A DNA stretch of 64,000 nucleotides from Facklamia languida CCUG 37842 (GTDB lineage Bacteria; Bacillota; Bacilli; Lactobacillales; Aerococcaceae), in NCBI RefSeq assembly GCF_000245795.1, contig NZ_JH601133.1:564788-628787 (forward strand), written 5' to 3'. Within the stretch, counting starts at the first letter, position 1; each line of letters starts with the position of its first letter. Positions 53,590 through 62,464 of this stretch are shown here, piece by piece. The notes under the pieces are model-generated. The model worked only from the letters and a program-made list of their open reading frames with translations, was not told the DNA's origin and did no database searches. A program made the translations under genes and the position numbers.

Positions 53590-53805
53590 CATCTTTTTTT
53601 AATAAGATTTGCATTATTTGTTCATTTTCTAAGAAAACGTTATAAAATGCGTTTCCTCCATCAACAGCTAACAGCCTGCAGCTTGTCCCATTTCGTCCAA
53701 ACAGAGTGCGTTAATCTTTAAGAATAAAAGTCGGGGCCGAGCTCCTATTAATCCTTTTCTCAGTTTGATACAATACAACTAATTTGAATAAAGAAGGGAA
53801 TCGTA

Positions 53806-55410
53806 ATGAAAGTCATTAAATCGCTCACACTCCTAGTCCTCATCCTCTTCACCCTGGCCCTTCCAAGTCCGACAGGCTTGGCACAAGTTAAGACCTATGT
53901 CGTCGGTACCTCAGGATTGACCAAACCGCTCAACTATTTTGACGACCAGAAAAATTTGACGGGCTTTGAGATTGAGCTGATCAAAGAAATCGATCATAGA
54001 CTGAGTGATGTCCAATTCAAATTCGAAATTGCTGACTATCCTAGTCTCTTTGCAGGCTTAGACTCTGGTAAATTTGACCTGGTCGCTAATAATTTGGGCG
54101 AAAATCCGGAAAGACGGGCGAAGTTTCTCTTTAGCCACTTGCCCTATGTCCTCACCCATAATGTCCTGATTACTTCAACCGACTCACCTGATTCATTGAC
54201 CCTAGCCGATATGACCGGTAAGACCTTCGGTGTCGTACCTGCGTCTCCCAATGCCCTCTTTCTTGAAGAATGGAATCAATCCAACCCAGACCTAGCAGTC
54301 CAAATCAAATATGCGGACTCTGACCCATCTACTCTGATCCGAGAAGTTTATAATGGTCGGATTGATGCTACGATTTATGCAACAACTTACCTTAAAGATG
54401 TTGAAGAGAGTTTTGGTATCAAACTTAAAGCCCATCCGATCGAAAATGAAGAAAAAATCCGCATCCCTGGGTCCTACTTTGTCTATCAAAAAAGCCACGA
54501 AGACCTCCGTCACAAAATGGATCAAGTGATTGCAGAAATGCGGGAAGATGGCAGCCTTAGTGACTTAAGTCAACGTTTTTTTGGAGAAGACCTGACCGAC
54601 TTACCTCAAGACCTCATTCAACGCAATAACCAGCTTGAAAGAGACCGTCAAGCAAGCCCTACCAGTCAATTGGAGGCCAAACAAGAAAACCAGGAAGTCC
54701 TTTTTTCCTTAACTGCCCTATATCAAGCCTTCGGGCCCGTCTTACAAAAATTGCCCTTGACCCTACTGATGACTTTGGTGGCAGCCCTCATCGGCTTGGG
54801 TCTAGGATTTATCATGGCGATCATCAAAATGAAGCAGATCCCTATTCTCACCCCCCTAACCCAAGCCTGGGTCTCCTTTCTCAGGGGTACCCCCCTCTTG
54901 GTCCAACTCTTCCTCGCCTATTATGGGTTACCCATTCTCATAAAGATCATCAACCAACAATTTCACTTAAATTGGGATATCCATCAAGTTCCAGCCCTCC
55001 TCTATGCCTTTCTTGCCATGGGGCTCTACACCGCCGCTTATAATTCCGAAACCATCCGTTCTGCCTTACTAAGTGTCAACCCTAGTGAAATGGAGGCAGC
55101 CCATTCGATTGGCCTGACTAAGAAACAGACATTATTGCGGATTATCATTCCCAGTGCGGTCATTGTTGCGATTCCTAATTTAGGCAATAGCTTGATTAAC
55201 TTACTTAAGGGAACCTCACTGGCCTTTACGATCACGATTGTGGATATGATGGGACAAGCAAAGATCCTAGCAGGGGCTAACCTGCGTTACTTTGAAAGCT
55301 ACATTGCCGTTTCCATTATCTATTGGGGACTCTGTCTAATTCTTGAATGGGGCTTAGCCAAGCTAGAAGCCTATTACCAGGTGGACCGTCCCGACCCAGC
55401 GTCTAAATGA
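53806..55410 (+). CDS. Amino-acid ABC transporter, fused substrate-binding and permease protein (GlnP/ArtQ-like)
   Basis: An N-terminal signal peptide (SLTLLVLILFTLALPSPTGLAQ) leads a polar amino acid binding domain (residues 28-265; VGTSGLTKPLNYFDDQKNLTGFEIELIKEI). A permease with EAA motif MEAAHSIGLTKKQTLLRIIIPSAV fills residues about 300-534. Fused binding-permease chains are known in Lactobacillales GlnP. Unlike GlnP there is a single binding domain. The substrate is probably a polar amino acid or cystine. The ATPase gene follows. Confidence 0.92.
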   Translation: MKVIKSLTLLVLILFTLALPSPTGLAQVKTYVVGTSGLTKPLNYFDDQKNLTGFEIELIKEIDHRLSDVQFKFEIADYPSLFAGLDSGKFDLVANNLGENPERRAKFLFSHLPYVLTHNVLITSTDSPDSLTLADMTGKTFGVVPASPNALFLEEWNQSNPDLAVQIKYADSDPSTLIREVYNGRIDATIYATTYLKDVEESFGIKLKAHPIENEEKIRIPGSYFVYQKSHEDLRHKMDQVIAEMREDGSLSDLSQRFFGEDLTDLPQDLIQRNNQLERDRQASPTSQLEAKQENQEVLFSLTALYQAFGPVLQKLPLTLLMTLVAALIGLGLGFIMAIIKMKQIPILTPLTQAWVSFLRGTPLLVQLFLAYYGLPILIKIINQQFHLNWDIHQVPALLYAFLAMGLYTAAYNSETIRSALLSVNPSEMEAAHSIGLTKKQTLLRIIIPSAVIVAIPNLGNSLINLLKGTSLAFTITIVDMMGQAKILAGANLRYFESYIAVSIIYWGLCLILEWGLAKLEAYYQVDRPDPASK

Positions 55411-55423
55411 AAGAAGGAAAGTT

Positions 55424-56164
55424 ATGCTGCAATTAACGAATTGGTCAAAATCTTATCAAGAGCAGCTTGTGCTCGATCACCTCTCTCTCCAAGTCGCTAC
55501 CGGAAATGTGCTCACAATTATCGGAGCGTCAGGGTCTGGTAAATCTACCCTCTTGCGAACGATTAATTTCTTGAGCCCAGCGGACCAAGGGCAGATCCAG
55601 ATCGGCGATTATGGTTTAGATGTCCAGACCGCCCGCCCCAAAGAGATAGTTACCCTCTGCCGTAAGACCGCCATGGTCTTCCAGAACTATGCTCTTTTCT
55701 CCAAGAAGACTGCACTGGAAAATGTGATGGAAAATCTGTTGATCGTCCAGAAATTAGACCCCCAACTAGCGAAAGACCGGGCAGCCCATTATCTAGACCA
55801 AGTGGGAATGGGAGACTTTCTATCAAGCTATCCGCATCAATTGTCCGGAGGCCAGCAGCAAAGAGTCGGGATTGCGCGGGCCATGGCCATTGAACCGGAA
55901 GTCATGCTCTTAGATGAACCCACTTCAGCTCTCGATCCTGAACGTGTGAATGGCATCTTAGATCTGATTCAATCGATTGCCCACCAAGCGATCACCATGG
56001 TCCTCGTCACACATGAAATGGAATTTGCTCGGCATGTTTCCGACCAAATGATCTTCCTAGACCACGGGCGTATCCTGGAACAAGGCAATCCTGACCAGCT
56101 ATTTAACCATCCCCAGGAAGAAAGAACCCGCCAATTCATCCAAGGTTTTAAACGTTTTTCTTGA
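55424..56164 (+). CDS. Amino-acid ABC transporter ATP-binding protein (GlnQ-like)
   Basis: Partner ATPase of the fused permease. Walker A is IGASGSGKSTLLRTI, the Q-loop VFQNYALFSKKTALENV, the signature LSGGQQQRVGIARAMA and Walker [14 protein letters not shown], with the switch histidine in LVTHEMEFARHVSD. Length 246 is normal. It is 13 bp from the preceding gene and ends at a terminator. Confidence 0.95.
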   Translation: MLQLTNWSKSYQEQLVLDHLSLQVATGNVLTIIGASGSGKSTLLRTINFLSPADQGQIQIGDYGLDVQTARPKEIVTLCRKTAMVFQNYALFSKKTALENVMENLLIVQKLDPQLAKDRAAHYLDQVGMGDFLSSYPHQLSGGQQQRVGIARAMAIEPEVMLLDEPTSALDPERVNGILDLIQSIAHQAITMVLVTHEMEFARHVSDQMIFLDHGRILEQGNPDQLFNHPQEERTRQFIQGFKRFS

Positions 56165-56174
56165 TAAGACCCAT

Positions 56175-56210
56175 TAAAGAGGCCCCCCTTAAAAAGGAAG
56201 GCCTCTTTAA
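56175..56210. terminator. Terminator of the amino-acid transporter operon
   Basis: TTAAAGAGGCC/GGCCTCTTTAA stem. It sits between converging genes, and A- and T-rich flanks let it act on both strands. Confidence 0.85.
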
Positions 56211-56220
56211 AAAATGCTTC

Positions 56221-57285
56221 TTACTTTTCTGCTTGCAGTAGCTGGTCTTTTAAGGCTGAATCGCCACTAAAATCCAAAGTCTGTTGATCACCCTTGACTA
56301 GGGTCACTTCGATCGGCCGGCTCTGAACCACTTGATGATTATATTCAGCCATGAAACTCACTTGGAAGACTTGGCCTGTATAACCCGCAAGAATCACTTC
56401 ATCTTGGAAGTAAGTTTTGCCATCTATCGTTAATGACTGGATCGCAAAAGGAAAGTTAGGCCGTAAGCCAAGCTGGCGCTGATCCACCAGCAGGCGGTTC
56501 TCAACTGGATAAAGTGAGAGTGGGATATGTCCTTGGTTAAACTGCTGATAGTCAATTGGAACTTCAACTTCTTCCTGGTGCCCTTGGTGGCGAATGGTAA
56601 GACGCACCTCTTGAACACTGGGATTGATCGCTAAGGGCGCTTGCCCTGTAAAGTCTTGGCTGGCTTGCCCTTGAGTCTTTAAGCTTAGGATTGATAGCTG
56701 GTTAGGGGTCAAAAGATCCAGCTTTATAGGATGGAAGACGACACGATACTGAGGCAAGAATAAAAAGTGACCCGACCGCTCGAGAGACAGCAGGCAGTAT
56801 TCCCTAGCATACACGCCCTCATCCAGCGATTGCTGCTGGACTTCGTCCACCAGATCTACCCCAGTTGCTTGATAATTAGCCAGGCATTGGCTCAGTTCAT
56901 CCTCTGTCCACCGCCGGTTTACCAGCGGACTAGTGACAAATCGGGCAGCTCCCGCATAGTCTCCTCTTCTCATGGCTGTTTGAAAATGACGGGAAACCAT
57001 GGGCTTAGAATCATTAAACCAATAGTGACAGCCTAATAAGACCAAACTCGTCACAATCAAGCTAATCCCTAAAACCAGCTGCCAGGTCAATCTTTTCGGA
57101 TTCCTTCTACTTGATTGCAACTTTTGCTGGTGATAATCCATACGTGTCTGGGACTGGACCCGGTCTTTTGGTGGCCGTCCTTGATCCGTATCATCAAGCA
57201 CTAGACTTTCAAGCAGGCCGCCGCAAACTTGACATTCTTGCGCCGTTTCATCGTTCATCTGGCCACAGTATTGACACTTCTTCAT
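56221..57285 (-). CDS. TcaA-like zinc-ribbon membrane protein
   Basis: The N-terminus carries a zinc ribbon (C4xxC7 and C18xxC21), then a charged linker, one membrane segment (WQLVLGISLIVTSLVLLGCHYWF, residues about 69-91) and an outer region of about 260 residues of mixed strands. This layout resembles TcaA proteins of staphylococci and relatives, linked to glycopeptide response. Function here is unproven. ATG 57285 follows GGAGGAG. It is 14 bp from ybaK's start side and in the same direction. Confidence 0.7.
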   Translation of the reverse strand: MKKCQYCGQMNDETAQECQVCGGLLESLVLDDTDQGRPPKDRVQSQTRMDYHQQKLQSSRRNPKRLTWQLVLGISLIVTSLVLLGCHYWFNDSKPMVSRHFQTAMRRGDYAGAARFVTSPLVNRRWTEDELSQCLANYQATGVDLVDEVQQQSLDEGVYAREYCLLSLERSGHFLFLPQYRVVFHPIKLDLLTPNQLSILSLKTQGQASQDFTGQAPLAINPSVQEVRLTIRHQGHQEEVEVPIDYQQFNQGHIPLSLYPVENRLLVDQRQLGLRPNFPFAIQSLTIDGKTYFQDEVILAGYTGQVFQVSFMAEYNHQVVQSRPIEVTLVKGDQQTLDFSGDSALKDQLLQAEK

Positions 57286-57298
57286 CAGGTCTCCTCCT

Positions 57299-57784
57299 TT
57301 AAGAAAGGCTTATGATATCCGCGACCTGCAGGTCTGGTATCATTTGCTGCAAAGATGAGAGGGATAAATCCACTGAATAGCCGACCCTACCAGCTGAAAA
57401 GGCAATCGTTTCGTAGAGACTCGCCACTTCATCAATTGTCGTTAAAAAAGCTTTCTTCATGCCAATCGGTGAACAGCCCCCATGGACATATCCTGTTAAG
57501 GGGAGCAAGTCCCTTTCCTTAATCATGGCCACACTCTTCTCACCCACTCCATGCGCCGCTTTTTTGAGGTCCAAGGTCTCGTTGATGGGAATCATAAACA
57601 CATAATAATCCCCTGACTTCCCCTGGGTGACCAGGGTCTTAAAAATCTGGTTGGCAGGCTTTGCCTGACCCTGGCAAGGACCAGCTGATCCTTGAGCAAG
57701 GAACCGCTGGTCCTTTAAAACTTGGTAGGAAAGACCCGCTTGATCCAATAATCGCATGACATTTGTCTTGGTCTCTTTGGTCAT
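57299..57784 (-). CDS. ybaK: Cys-tRNA(Pro)/Cys-tRNA(Cys) deacylase YbaK
   Basis: A trans-editing hydrolase that removes mischarged cysteine from tRNA-Pro. The 161 residues start TKTNVMRLLDQAGLSYQVL and contain VFKTLVTQGKSGDYYVFMIP-like IFKTLVTQGKSGDYYVF and HGGCSPIGMKK, which hold the invariant lysine and glycine motif. The ATG at 57784 has AGGAGG well placed; extending to 57877 would pass through the murA terminator. It follows murA after a terminator. Confidence 0.88.
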   Translation of the reverse strand: MTKETKTNVMRLLDQAGLSYQVLKDQRFLAQGSAGPCQGQAKPANQIFKTLVTQGKSGDYYVFMIPINETLDLKKAAHGVGEKSVAMIKERDLLPLTGYVHGGCSPIGMKKAFLTTIDEVASLYETIAFSAGRVGYSVDLSLSSLQQMIPDLQVADIISLS

Positions 57785-57838
57785 TATGCTCCCCCTCCTT
57801 TCCCGTTGATCCGCTATCCTGAGTTGCAATCGACTATG

Positions 57839-57866
57839 AAAAAATTCCGAACCCCTACGGGTCCGG
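57839..57866 (-). terminator. Terminator of murA
   Basis: CCGGACCC/GGGTTCGG stem with a T-run AATTTTTT on the minus strand, 50 nt after the murA stop. Confidence 0.8.
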
Positions 57867-57916
57867 ATCCGCCTCACTTGTTAGCGAGCAAGTCTTTGAT
57901 TCACTTGTGCGTCTGG

Positions 57917-59188
57917 TTATTCCTCAGATTCATCGTCCTCGACCATTTCAATCTCGGCGCCCACAGCTCTCAGCTTCTCGACAATATTCGAATAGCCGCG
58001 CAGAATATTCTCGACACCCGTGATCACCGTCTCACCTTCTGCCATTAATCCGGCAATCACTAAGCAGGCTCCCGCTCGAAGGTCACTCGCCCTCACCGGG
58101 GCTCCCGTCAATTGAGCAGGACCTTCAATCCGAATAATGTCCCCATCCACTTTAATATTGGCCCCCATCCGGTTTAATTCCGGAATATGCTTTACCCTTT
58201 GTGGGTAAATGGTATCTGTAATGGTTCCTTTCCCATTGGCCTTCATCAGAAGTGGGGTAATCGGCTGTTGCAGGTCAGTCGCAAAACCTGGATAAGGTTG
58301 AGTCTTTAAGGAGACCATCTTCAAATTGTCTGACTGGTGGACCAGAATACTATCTTCGCCAATTTCCATCTTGGCACCCATCTCATCCAACTTGGCAATA
58401 AAACTTTCAATATGTTCAAAAATAACATTATTGATTTTAACTTCTTGTCCCATAGCGACCGCAGCAGATATATAGGTCCCGGCTTCAATCCGGTCCGGAA
58501 TGATCGTATGGGTCACGCCATGCAGCTGGTCAACGCCTTCGATCCGGATCACCGAGGTACCAGCTCCACGAATCTTCGCCCCCATTTTGTTCAAGAGGGT
58601 GACAACGTCGATAATTTCTGGTTCTCTAGCAGCATTCTCAATAATGGTCTTACCTTCGGCTCGGACAGAAGCTAAGATCGTATTGATAGTGGCACCGACC
58701 GATACCACGTCCATATAAATCCGTGAGCCCTTGAGACCATCAGGAGTCGTCAGGGTAATCACGCCATACTCGTCTTCAATAGTCGCGCCCAAAGAACGAA
58801 AGGCCTTAATATGTTGATCAATCGGTCTCGGTCCCAAGAAGCAGCCACCCGGAAGACCAATGACACCCTCTCCGAACTTAGACAAGGTGGCACCCATGAA
58901 ATAATAGGAGGCACGCAGACTTTGAATCTTACCAGTCGGCATCGGAATGGACTGCATATGGGTCGGATCTATCTCCAGGATATTATTCTCAAAGTGGGTC
59001 TCAACGTGGAATTCATTTAAAATCTCCAGTAGCGAATAGACATCTTGAATATCTGGCACGCCTTCAAGTACGACCTTAGAGTCAGCCAGAATCGCAGCTG
59101 GGATTAAGGCCACTGTCGAATTCTTAGCCCCATTGATATTGATTTCTCCTGTCAAGGGCTTGCCACCTTGAATTACTAATTTCTTCAT
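57917..59188 (-). CDS. murA: UDP-GlcNAc 1-carboxyvinyltransferase (MurA)
   Basis: First committed step of peptidoglycan synthesis, transferring enolpyruvate to UDP-GlcNAc. The start [16 protein letters not shown] and the catalytic-cysteine loop [16 protein letters not shown] (Cys116) are intact, so fosfomycin sensitivity is expected from this enzyme. [12 protein letters not shown] and [19 protein letters not shown] complete the fold. Length is 423, nearer MurA2/MurZ than MurA1, but the paralog cannot be assigned with certainty. Confidence 0.95.
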   Translation of the reverse strand: MKKLVIQGGKPLTGEININGAKNSTVALIPAAILADSKVVLEGVPDIQDVYSLLEILNEFHVETHFENNILEIDPTHMQSIPMPTGKIQSLRASYYFMGATLSKFGEGVIGLPGGCFLGPRPIDQHIKAFRSLGATIEDEYGVITLTTPDGLKGSRIYMDVVSVGATINTILASVRAEGKTIIENAAREPEIIDVVTLLNKMGAKIRGAGTSVIRIEGVDQLHGVTHTIIPDRIEAGTYISAAVAMGQEVKINNVIFEHIESFIAKLDEMGAKMEIGEDSILVHQSDNLKMVSLKTQPYPGFATDLQQPITPLLMKANGKGTITDTIYPQRVKHIPELNRMGANIKVDGDIIRIEGPAQLTGAPVRASDLRAGACLVIAGLMAEGETVITGVENILRGYSNIVEKLRAVGAEIEMVEDDESEE

Positions 59189-59218
59189 CCTTCTAATAAC
59201 TCCTTTAAATCACTGTTT

Positions 59219-60064
59219 TTATTGGTCTGATCCATTCAAGAAGACGGCAGCTAATTCCTGGTCAATCGCTTCCTGGATCTTAACAAGTCCTTGCCACTGC
59301 TGTGCATCAGTTAGACCGGCGACTTGATTTAATTGCATCAATAATTGATGAATATCTTGACCATTCATACCCAAGCGATACTCTAACCAATGGTCATCTA
59401 CGAAGACAAGCTCATGTGCCACAATATTGCGTGCATACTTCTCAACCTTACGCATCCTACCAGCGACTTGCCGAATAGTTGGATCTTCAACATGGTCATC
59501 AATGATCTTCAACAAATGACTGGATGACACATAGTGTGAATAATTGAAATAATCGCCATAATATCGTTTCCAAGTTTCCTGAATAGGATTGGGTTCCTCC
59601 TCAATCAGGGCCTGATTCCATTGCAACCCCCGATAAAGCGGCTTGCCATCCACGGTCTCTTTAACAACTTCCGTTAAATAACGATCAAGATCGGGCAGCA
59701 GGGTCGTTTCAATGACTAAGCGGAGAGTATCCACTAATAAAGGGGTCAAAGCGCGAAGATAGTCATCATATTCATGCACTTCTAACTTGATCGCTAAGCC
59801 TTGGGTATATGAATAGACCCGTCTTTGAAGCAAGGATGGCCGTGTTAAGAAAGTCATACCGACCTTTGGAGCCAGAATTTCAATTGATTTTAAGTCGGTA
59901 TGCACATAGGCATGAGCCAAACTAAGGAGGTCATCGAGTCGGTCAGAGTACCACCGTCTGTGTTGGCGAATGAACTGCTTAAAGGGTTGATAACGCTGGT
60001 AATCAAGCATTTGCTGCAATAAGATTCGCCTGGTCTCATCCTGGTCGCTGATGGATCTTGCCAT
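59219..60064 (-). CDS. HEPN-motif protein, possible ribonuclease, function unknown
   Basis: The 281 residues are mostly helical. The central block YLRALTPLLVDTLRLVIE is followed by KYARNIVAHELV, whose RNxxAH at residues 212-217 is the HEPN ribonuclease signature. A similar RNxxAH occurs in Csm6, but no CARF domain or CRISPR gene is present. The gene lies between murA and rpoE, with GGAGGG before the ATG. It could be a stand-alone RNase or a nucleic-acid-binding HEPN scaffold. Confidence 0.55.
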   Translation of the reverse strand: MARSISDQDETRRILLQQMLDYQRYQPFKQFIRQHRRWYSDRLDDLLSLAHAYVHTDLKSIEILAPKVGMTFLTRPSLLQRRVYSYTQGLAIKLEVHEYDDYLRALTPLLVDTLRLVIETTLLPDLDRYLTEVVKETVDGKPLYRGLQWNQALIEEEPNPIQETWKRYYGDYFNYSHYVSSSHLLKIIDDHVEDPTIRQVAGRMRKVEKYARNIVAHELVFVDDHWLEYRLGMNGQDIHQLLMQLNQVAGLTDAQQWQGLVKIQEAIDQELAAVFLNGSDQ

Positions 60065-60190
60065 GAGGACCCTCCCTCCTTACTCACATTCAATATATGC
60101 GTATTTTAACACAATCGCCCATCCTTTTCGAACCGCAAGCGCTTTTGTTAATAAATAGTAATCTTGCCTTGCTATCAGGATGTAAACAAG

Positions 60191-60233
60191 AAAAAAGAGA
60201 CTAGGGATCGGAGGAAATTCCTCCCCTTCCTAG
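60191..60233 (-). terminator. Terminator of rpoE
   Basis: CTAGG/CCTAG outer and GGAGGAA/TTCCTCC inner stems followed by TCTTTTTT on the minus strand. Confidence 0.85.
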
Positions 60234-60250
60234 CCTTTAACTTTTTGGTC

Positions 60251-60916
60251 TTAATCGTCTTCCTCTTCATCGGCTTCATCCGACTCATCATCGAGGTCCT
60301 CTTCTGAATAATCTTCATCATCCGAATCTTCAAAGTCATCCTCTTCATCCAAATCAATCTCATCATCGCCTAATTCAGATAAGTCAGAGGCATATTCATT
60401 GAGCTCTTGGTCTTCCTCGTCATCCTCTTCTTCAACATCTGCGACAAGAACTTCCATGGTATCATCGTCCTCATCCTCATCGTCTTCGTCATCCTGGTAG
60501 TCCTCTTCTTCATAGGAAGTCTCACCATCTTCAGGGTCATCATCGTTATAATTGGTGACATCGTCCTGGTTATCTGCATACGCGTTGTACTTACCAGAAG
60601 ATTTCTTCTGGGCTTTAGGCGCTTCTTCTTCTGAAGATGTGATAATCTCTTCATCGATTTCGTCAACCGCGAACCAGGCCCGCAATCCCCATTGGTTCTC
60701 GCCCAGGGAGATGAAACGGCCATCGATATTCAAGTCCGTATAGAAACGAATCATCTTGGCTTCAACTGTTTCTTCTGCCAGATTTAAATAGTTTTGGACC
60801 GCGATTAACAACTCGGTAAAATCAATAACGGTCCCCTTCTCCTCTAGAATCGCATGCGCGACTTCAATTAAGGAAAGTTCTTCCTTAATTTGATGGTCAA
60901 ATTGTGATAGTTCCAT
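60251..60916 (-). CDS. rpoE: DNA-directed RNA polymerase subunit delta
   Basis: The delta subunit raises polymerase specificity and recycling in Firmicutes. The N-terminal domain (residues 1-90; LIEVAHAILEEKGTVIDFTELL and IDGRFISLGENQWGLRAWF) is followed by a long tail of Asp and Glu with few other residues. Length 221 is slightly longer than Bacillus delta because of the long acidic tail. Terminator follows. Confidence 0.95.
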   Translation of the reverse strand: MELSQFDHQIKEELSLIEVAHAILEEKGTVIDFTELLIAVQNYLNLAEETVEAKMIRFYTDLNIDGRFISLGENQWGLRAWFAVDEIDEEIITSSEEEAPKAQKKSSGKYNAYADNQDDVTNYNDDDPEDGETSYEEEDYQDDEDDEDEDDDTMEVLVADVEEEDDEEDQELNEYASDLSELGDDEIDLDEEDDFEDSDDEDYSEEDLDDESDEADEEEDD

Positions 60917-60953
60917 GCTCAGCCTCCTTATTCTTCTTCCTTATCCTATCCTT

Positions 60954-61370
60954 TTAATCGCTGAATTTCAATTGAAAATAGTAATCCCCCAGCAAATGGT
61001 CCCCCTGTTTAATTTGATAGGCCACACTGAGACTTGAGGGGGCCGGTGCCACCCCCTTGACGTCTTGCGTCAAGATCGTTAAAGGCCACTCTCCTTGAGG
61101 GGTTTGATAGCGGGAGAAGGTCGGCCTTAAGGGATTAAAGACCAATTGGTGGTGGGGTTGGTGTATTTCGACGTAAGGGGTCCCTGGTCTTGCTTGCGGA
61201 TACCATTTGATGGTGATTTCAACACCGTCTTGATCGTAATAGGTTAAGCACGAATAGGTTCTCAGAACAAGCAGGTCTCCTTCTGTCTCCAGATGAAAAG
61301 TATCTTTTTCTTGACTATGTGCATAGTGAATCCTTTGGTGGACTTGGATCTTGATCCTCTTACGTTCCAT
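60954..61370 (-). CDS. DUF1934 family protein (YwiB-like)
   Basis: A small beta-barrel-like protein of 138 residues, widespread in Firmicutes and usually near rpoE. Segments are KIQVHQRIHYAHSQEKDTF, LVLRTYSCLTYYDQDGVEITIKW and a C-terminal LSVAYQIKQGDHLLGDYYFQLKF. Function unknown. Start follows GAGAGG. Confidence 0.85.
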   Translation of the reverse strand: MERKRIKIQVHQRIHYAHSQEKDTFHLETEGDLLVLRTYSCLTYYDQDGVEITIKWYPQARPGTPYVEIHQPHHQLVFNPLRPTFSRYQTPQGEWPLTILTQDVKGVAPAPSSLSVAYQIKQGDHLLGDYYFQLKFSD

Positions 61371-61398
61371 AATACCCTCTCAATCTTATCTAATCCAT

Positions 61399-61470
61399 AC
61401 ACCAAGACGGACTCGAACCATCATCTTTCGCTTAGGAGGCGAGAGCTCTATCCCGTTGAGCTATTGGTGC
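61399..61470 (-). tRNA. tRNA-Arg (anticodon CCT)
   Basis: Folds as a cloverleaf of 72 nt. Acceptor GCACCAA/TTGGTGT, D-arm GCTC/GAGC, anticodon stem CTCGC/GCGAA with loop CTCCTAA, T-arm GATGG/CCGTC with loop TTCGAGT. CCA is not encoded. The outer anticodon-stem pair is C-A and the first acceptor pair is G-U. It sits between the DUF1934 and lipL genes, with no tRNA neighbours. Confidence 0.85.
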
Positions 61471-61525
61471 AACATACAAAGTAAGCCCCTTTAAGTCTTT
61501 CATATAATTATAAAACAAAATTTGT

Positions 61526-61531
61526 TATAAT
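61526..61531 (+). promoter_or_regulatory. -10 box upstream of lipL
   Basis: Extended -10 TGTTATAAT about 50 nt before the lipL ATG; no clear -35. Confidence 0.45.
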
Positions 61532-61580
61532 AAAAGAGCAAGAGCATTGAACAATTTATCAATTTAAGGAGCGTTCGTCA

Positions 61581-62450
61581 ATGTCCCAAATTAATGACCA
61601 AATATTTATTCAAGACCATCAGTGGTTAATTTTTCAAGAACAAGAGAATCCTCGCAAGGACCAACGGGATGTGGCCTTGGCCTATCAAGACGCCTTCTTA
61701 CGTTATATCTTAGACTATAATGACCGCCATCCAGAAGGGTGTCCTCATGCCATTCTTCACTTCTATCCAATCTTCACACCCACTGTTTATCTAGGGGCCA
61801 AGGACAAGCTCCTAAAGAACTTTCCAGCGGCGGTTGACTACTTAAACCAAGCAGGTCATACGGTCTCGCTTAGACCCCATGGTGGCCTTGCTGTGGTTGA
61901 GGATGAAGGAATTATTAACCTTGGGATCGCAACTGACAGCCGCCACATTGACCTTTCGATTGACGCTGCCTATCAGTTGTTTATCGACATCGTCCAACGC
62001 ACCTTAACCGATTATGACTTAAAGGTAGAAGCCTATGAAATTATCGACTCCTACTGCCCAGGTAAGTATGACATTGTCGTAGCTGGCAAGAAGATCGGGG
62101 GCATTGCCCAACGCCGCTATAAAGAAGCCGTGACCACCGCTGCTTATATCGGCTTAAACGGCGATCAAATCCAGCGGGGAGAAATGATTAAACAATTCTA
62201 CCAGATCGGTGAATTTGATGACCGGTATCCAAGGATCAACCCCCATTCCATGACCACCTTGTCGGACTTGACAGGTCAGGAAATAACGGTTGCTCACTAT
62301 CAAGACCAGGTCATACAGACCTTCCAGCAGCTCTCACAAGTAAGGCTAGGCGACTACCAAGACCCAGTGCTTGAAGCCTTCTACCAGCCCCTCTATGAGA
62401 AGGCTTATCAAAAGAGCCAGAAAATCCAAGTCAACGAAGTCAATGCTTAA
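61581..62450 (+). CDS. lipL: Octanoyl/lipoyl transferase of the LipL/LplA family
   Basis: A cofactor-transferase of the BPL/LplA/LipB fold, 289 residues. The catalytic-type cysteine is in SYCPGKYD (Cys159), as in LipL (octanoyl-[GcvH] transferase), with the lysine in GKKIGGIAQRR. RPHGGLAVVEDEGIINLGI is the conserved octanoate/AMP region. LipL amidotransfers octanoate from GcvH to E2 proteins; LplA activates free lipoate with ATP. LipL is favoured by the SYCPG motif but not proven. GGAG precedes the ATG. Confidence 0.8.
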   Translation: MSQINDQIFIQDHQWLIFQEQENPRKDQRDVALAYQDAFLRYILDYNDRHPEGCPHAILHFYPIFTPTVYLGAKDKLLKNFPAAVDYLNQAGHTVSLRPHGGLAVVEDEGIINLGIATDSRHIDLSIDAAYQLFIDIVQRTLTDYDLKVEAYEIIDSYCPGKYDIVVAGKKIGGIAQRRYKEAVTTAAYIGLNGDQIQRGEMIKQFYQIGEFDDRYPRINPHSMTTLSDLTGQEITVAHYQDQVIQTFQQLSQVRLGDYQDPVLEAFYQPLYEKAYQKSQKIQVNEVNA

Positions 62451-62464
62451 GAGAGGTGATGAAG

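Noticed and set aside
53631-53645. Second cre-like site upstream of the AlsT-type gene
   Set aside because: Two or more mismatches to the consensus and outside the promoter.
58360-58400. TTGGCACCC as a sigma-54 -24 element
   Set aside because: Inside murA coding sequence, with no TTGC at the -12 spacing.
60130-60150. AAAAGCGCTTGCGG as a cre site before the HEPN-motif gene
   Set aside because: Four mismatches to the cre consensus in either orientation.
60370-60723. Met/Lys-rich open frame within rpoE
   Set aside because: Out-of-frame shadow of the GAT/GAA-rich acidic tail.
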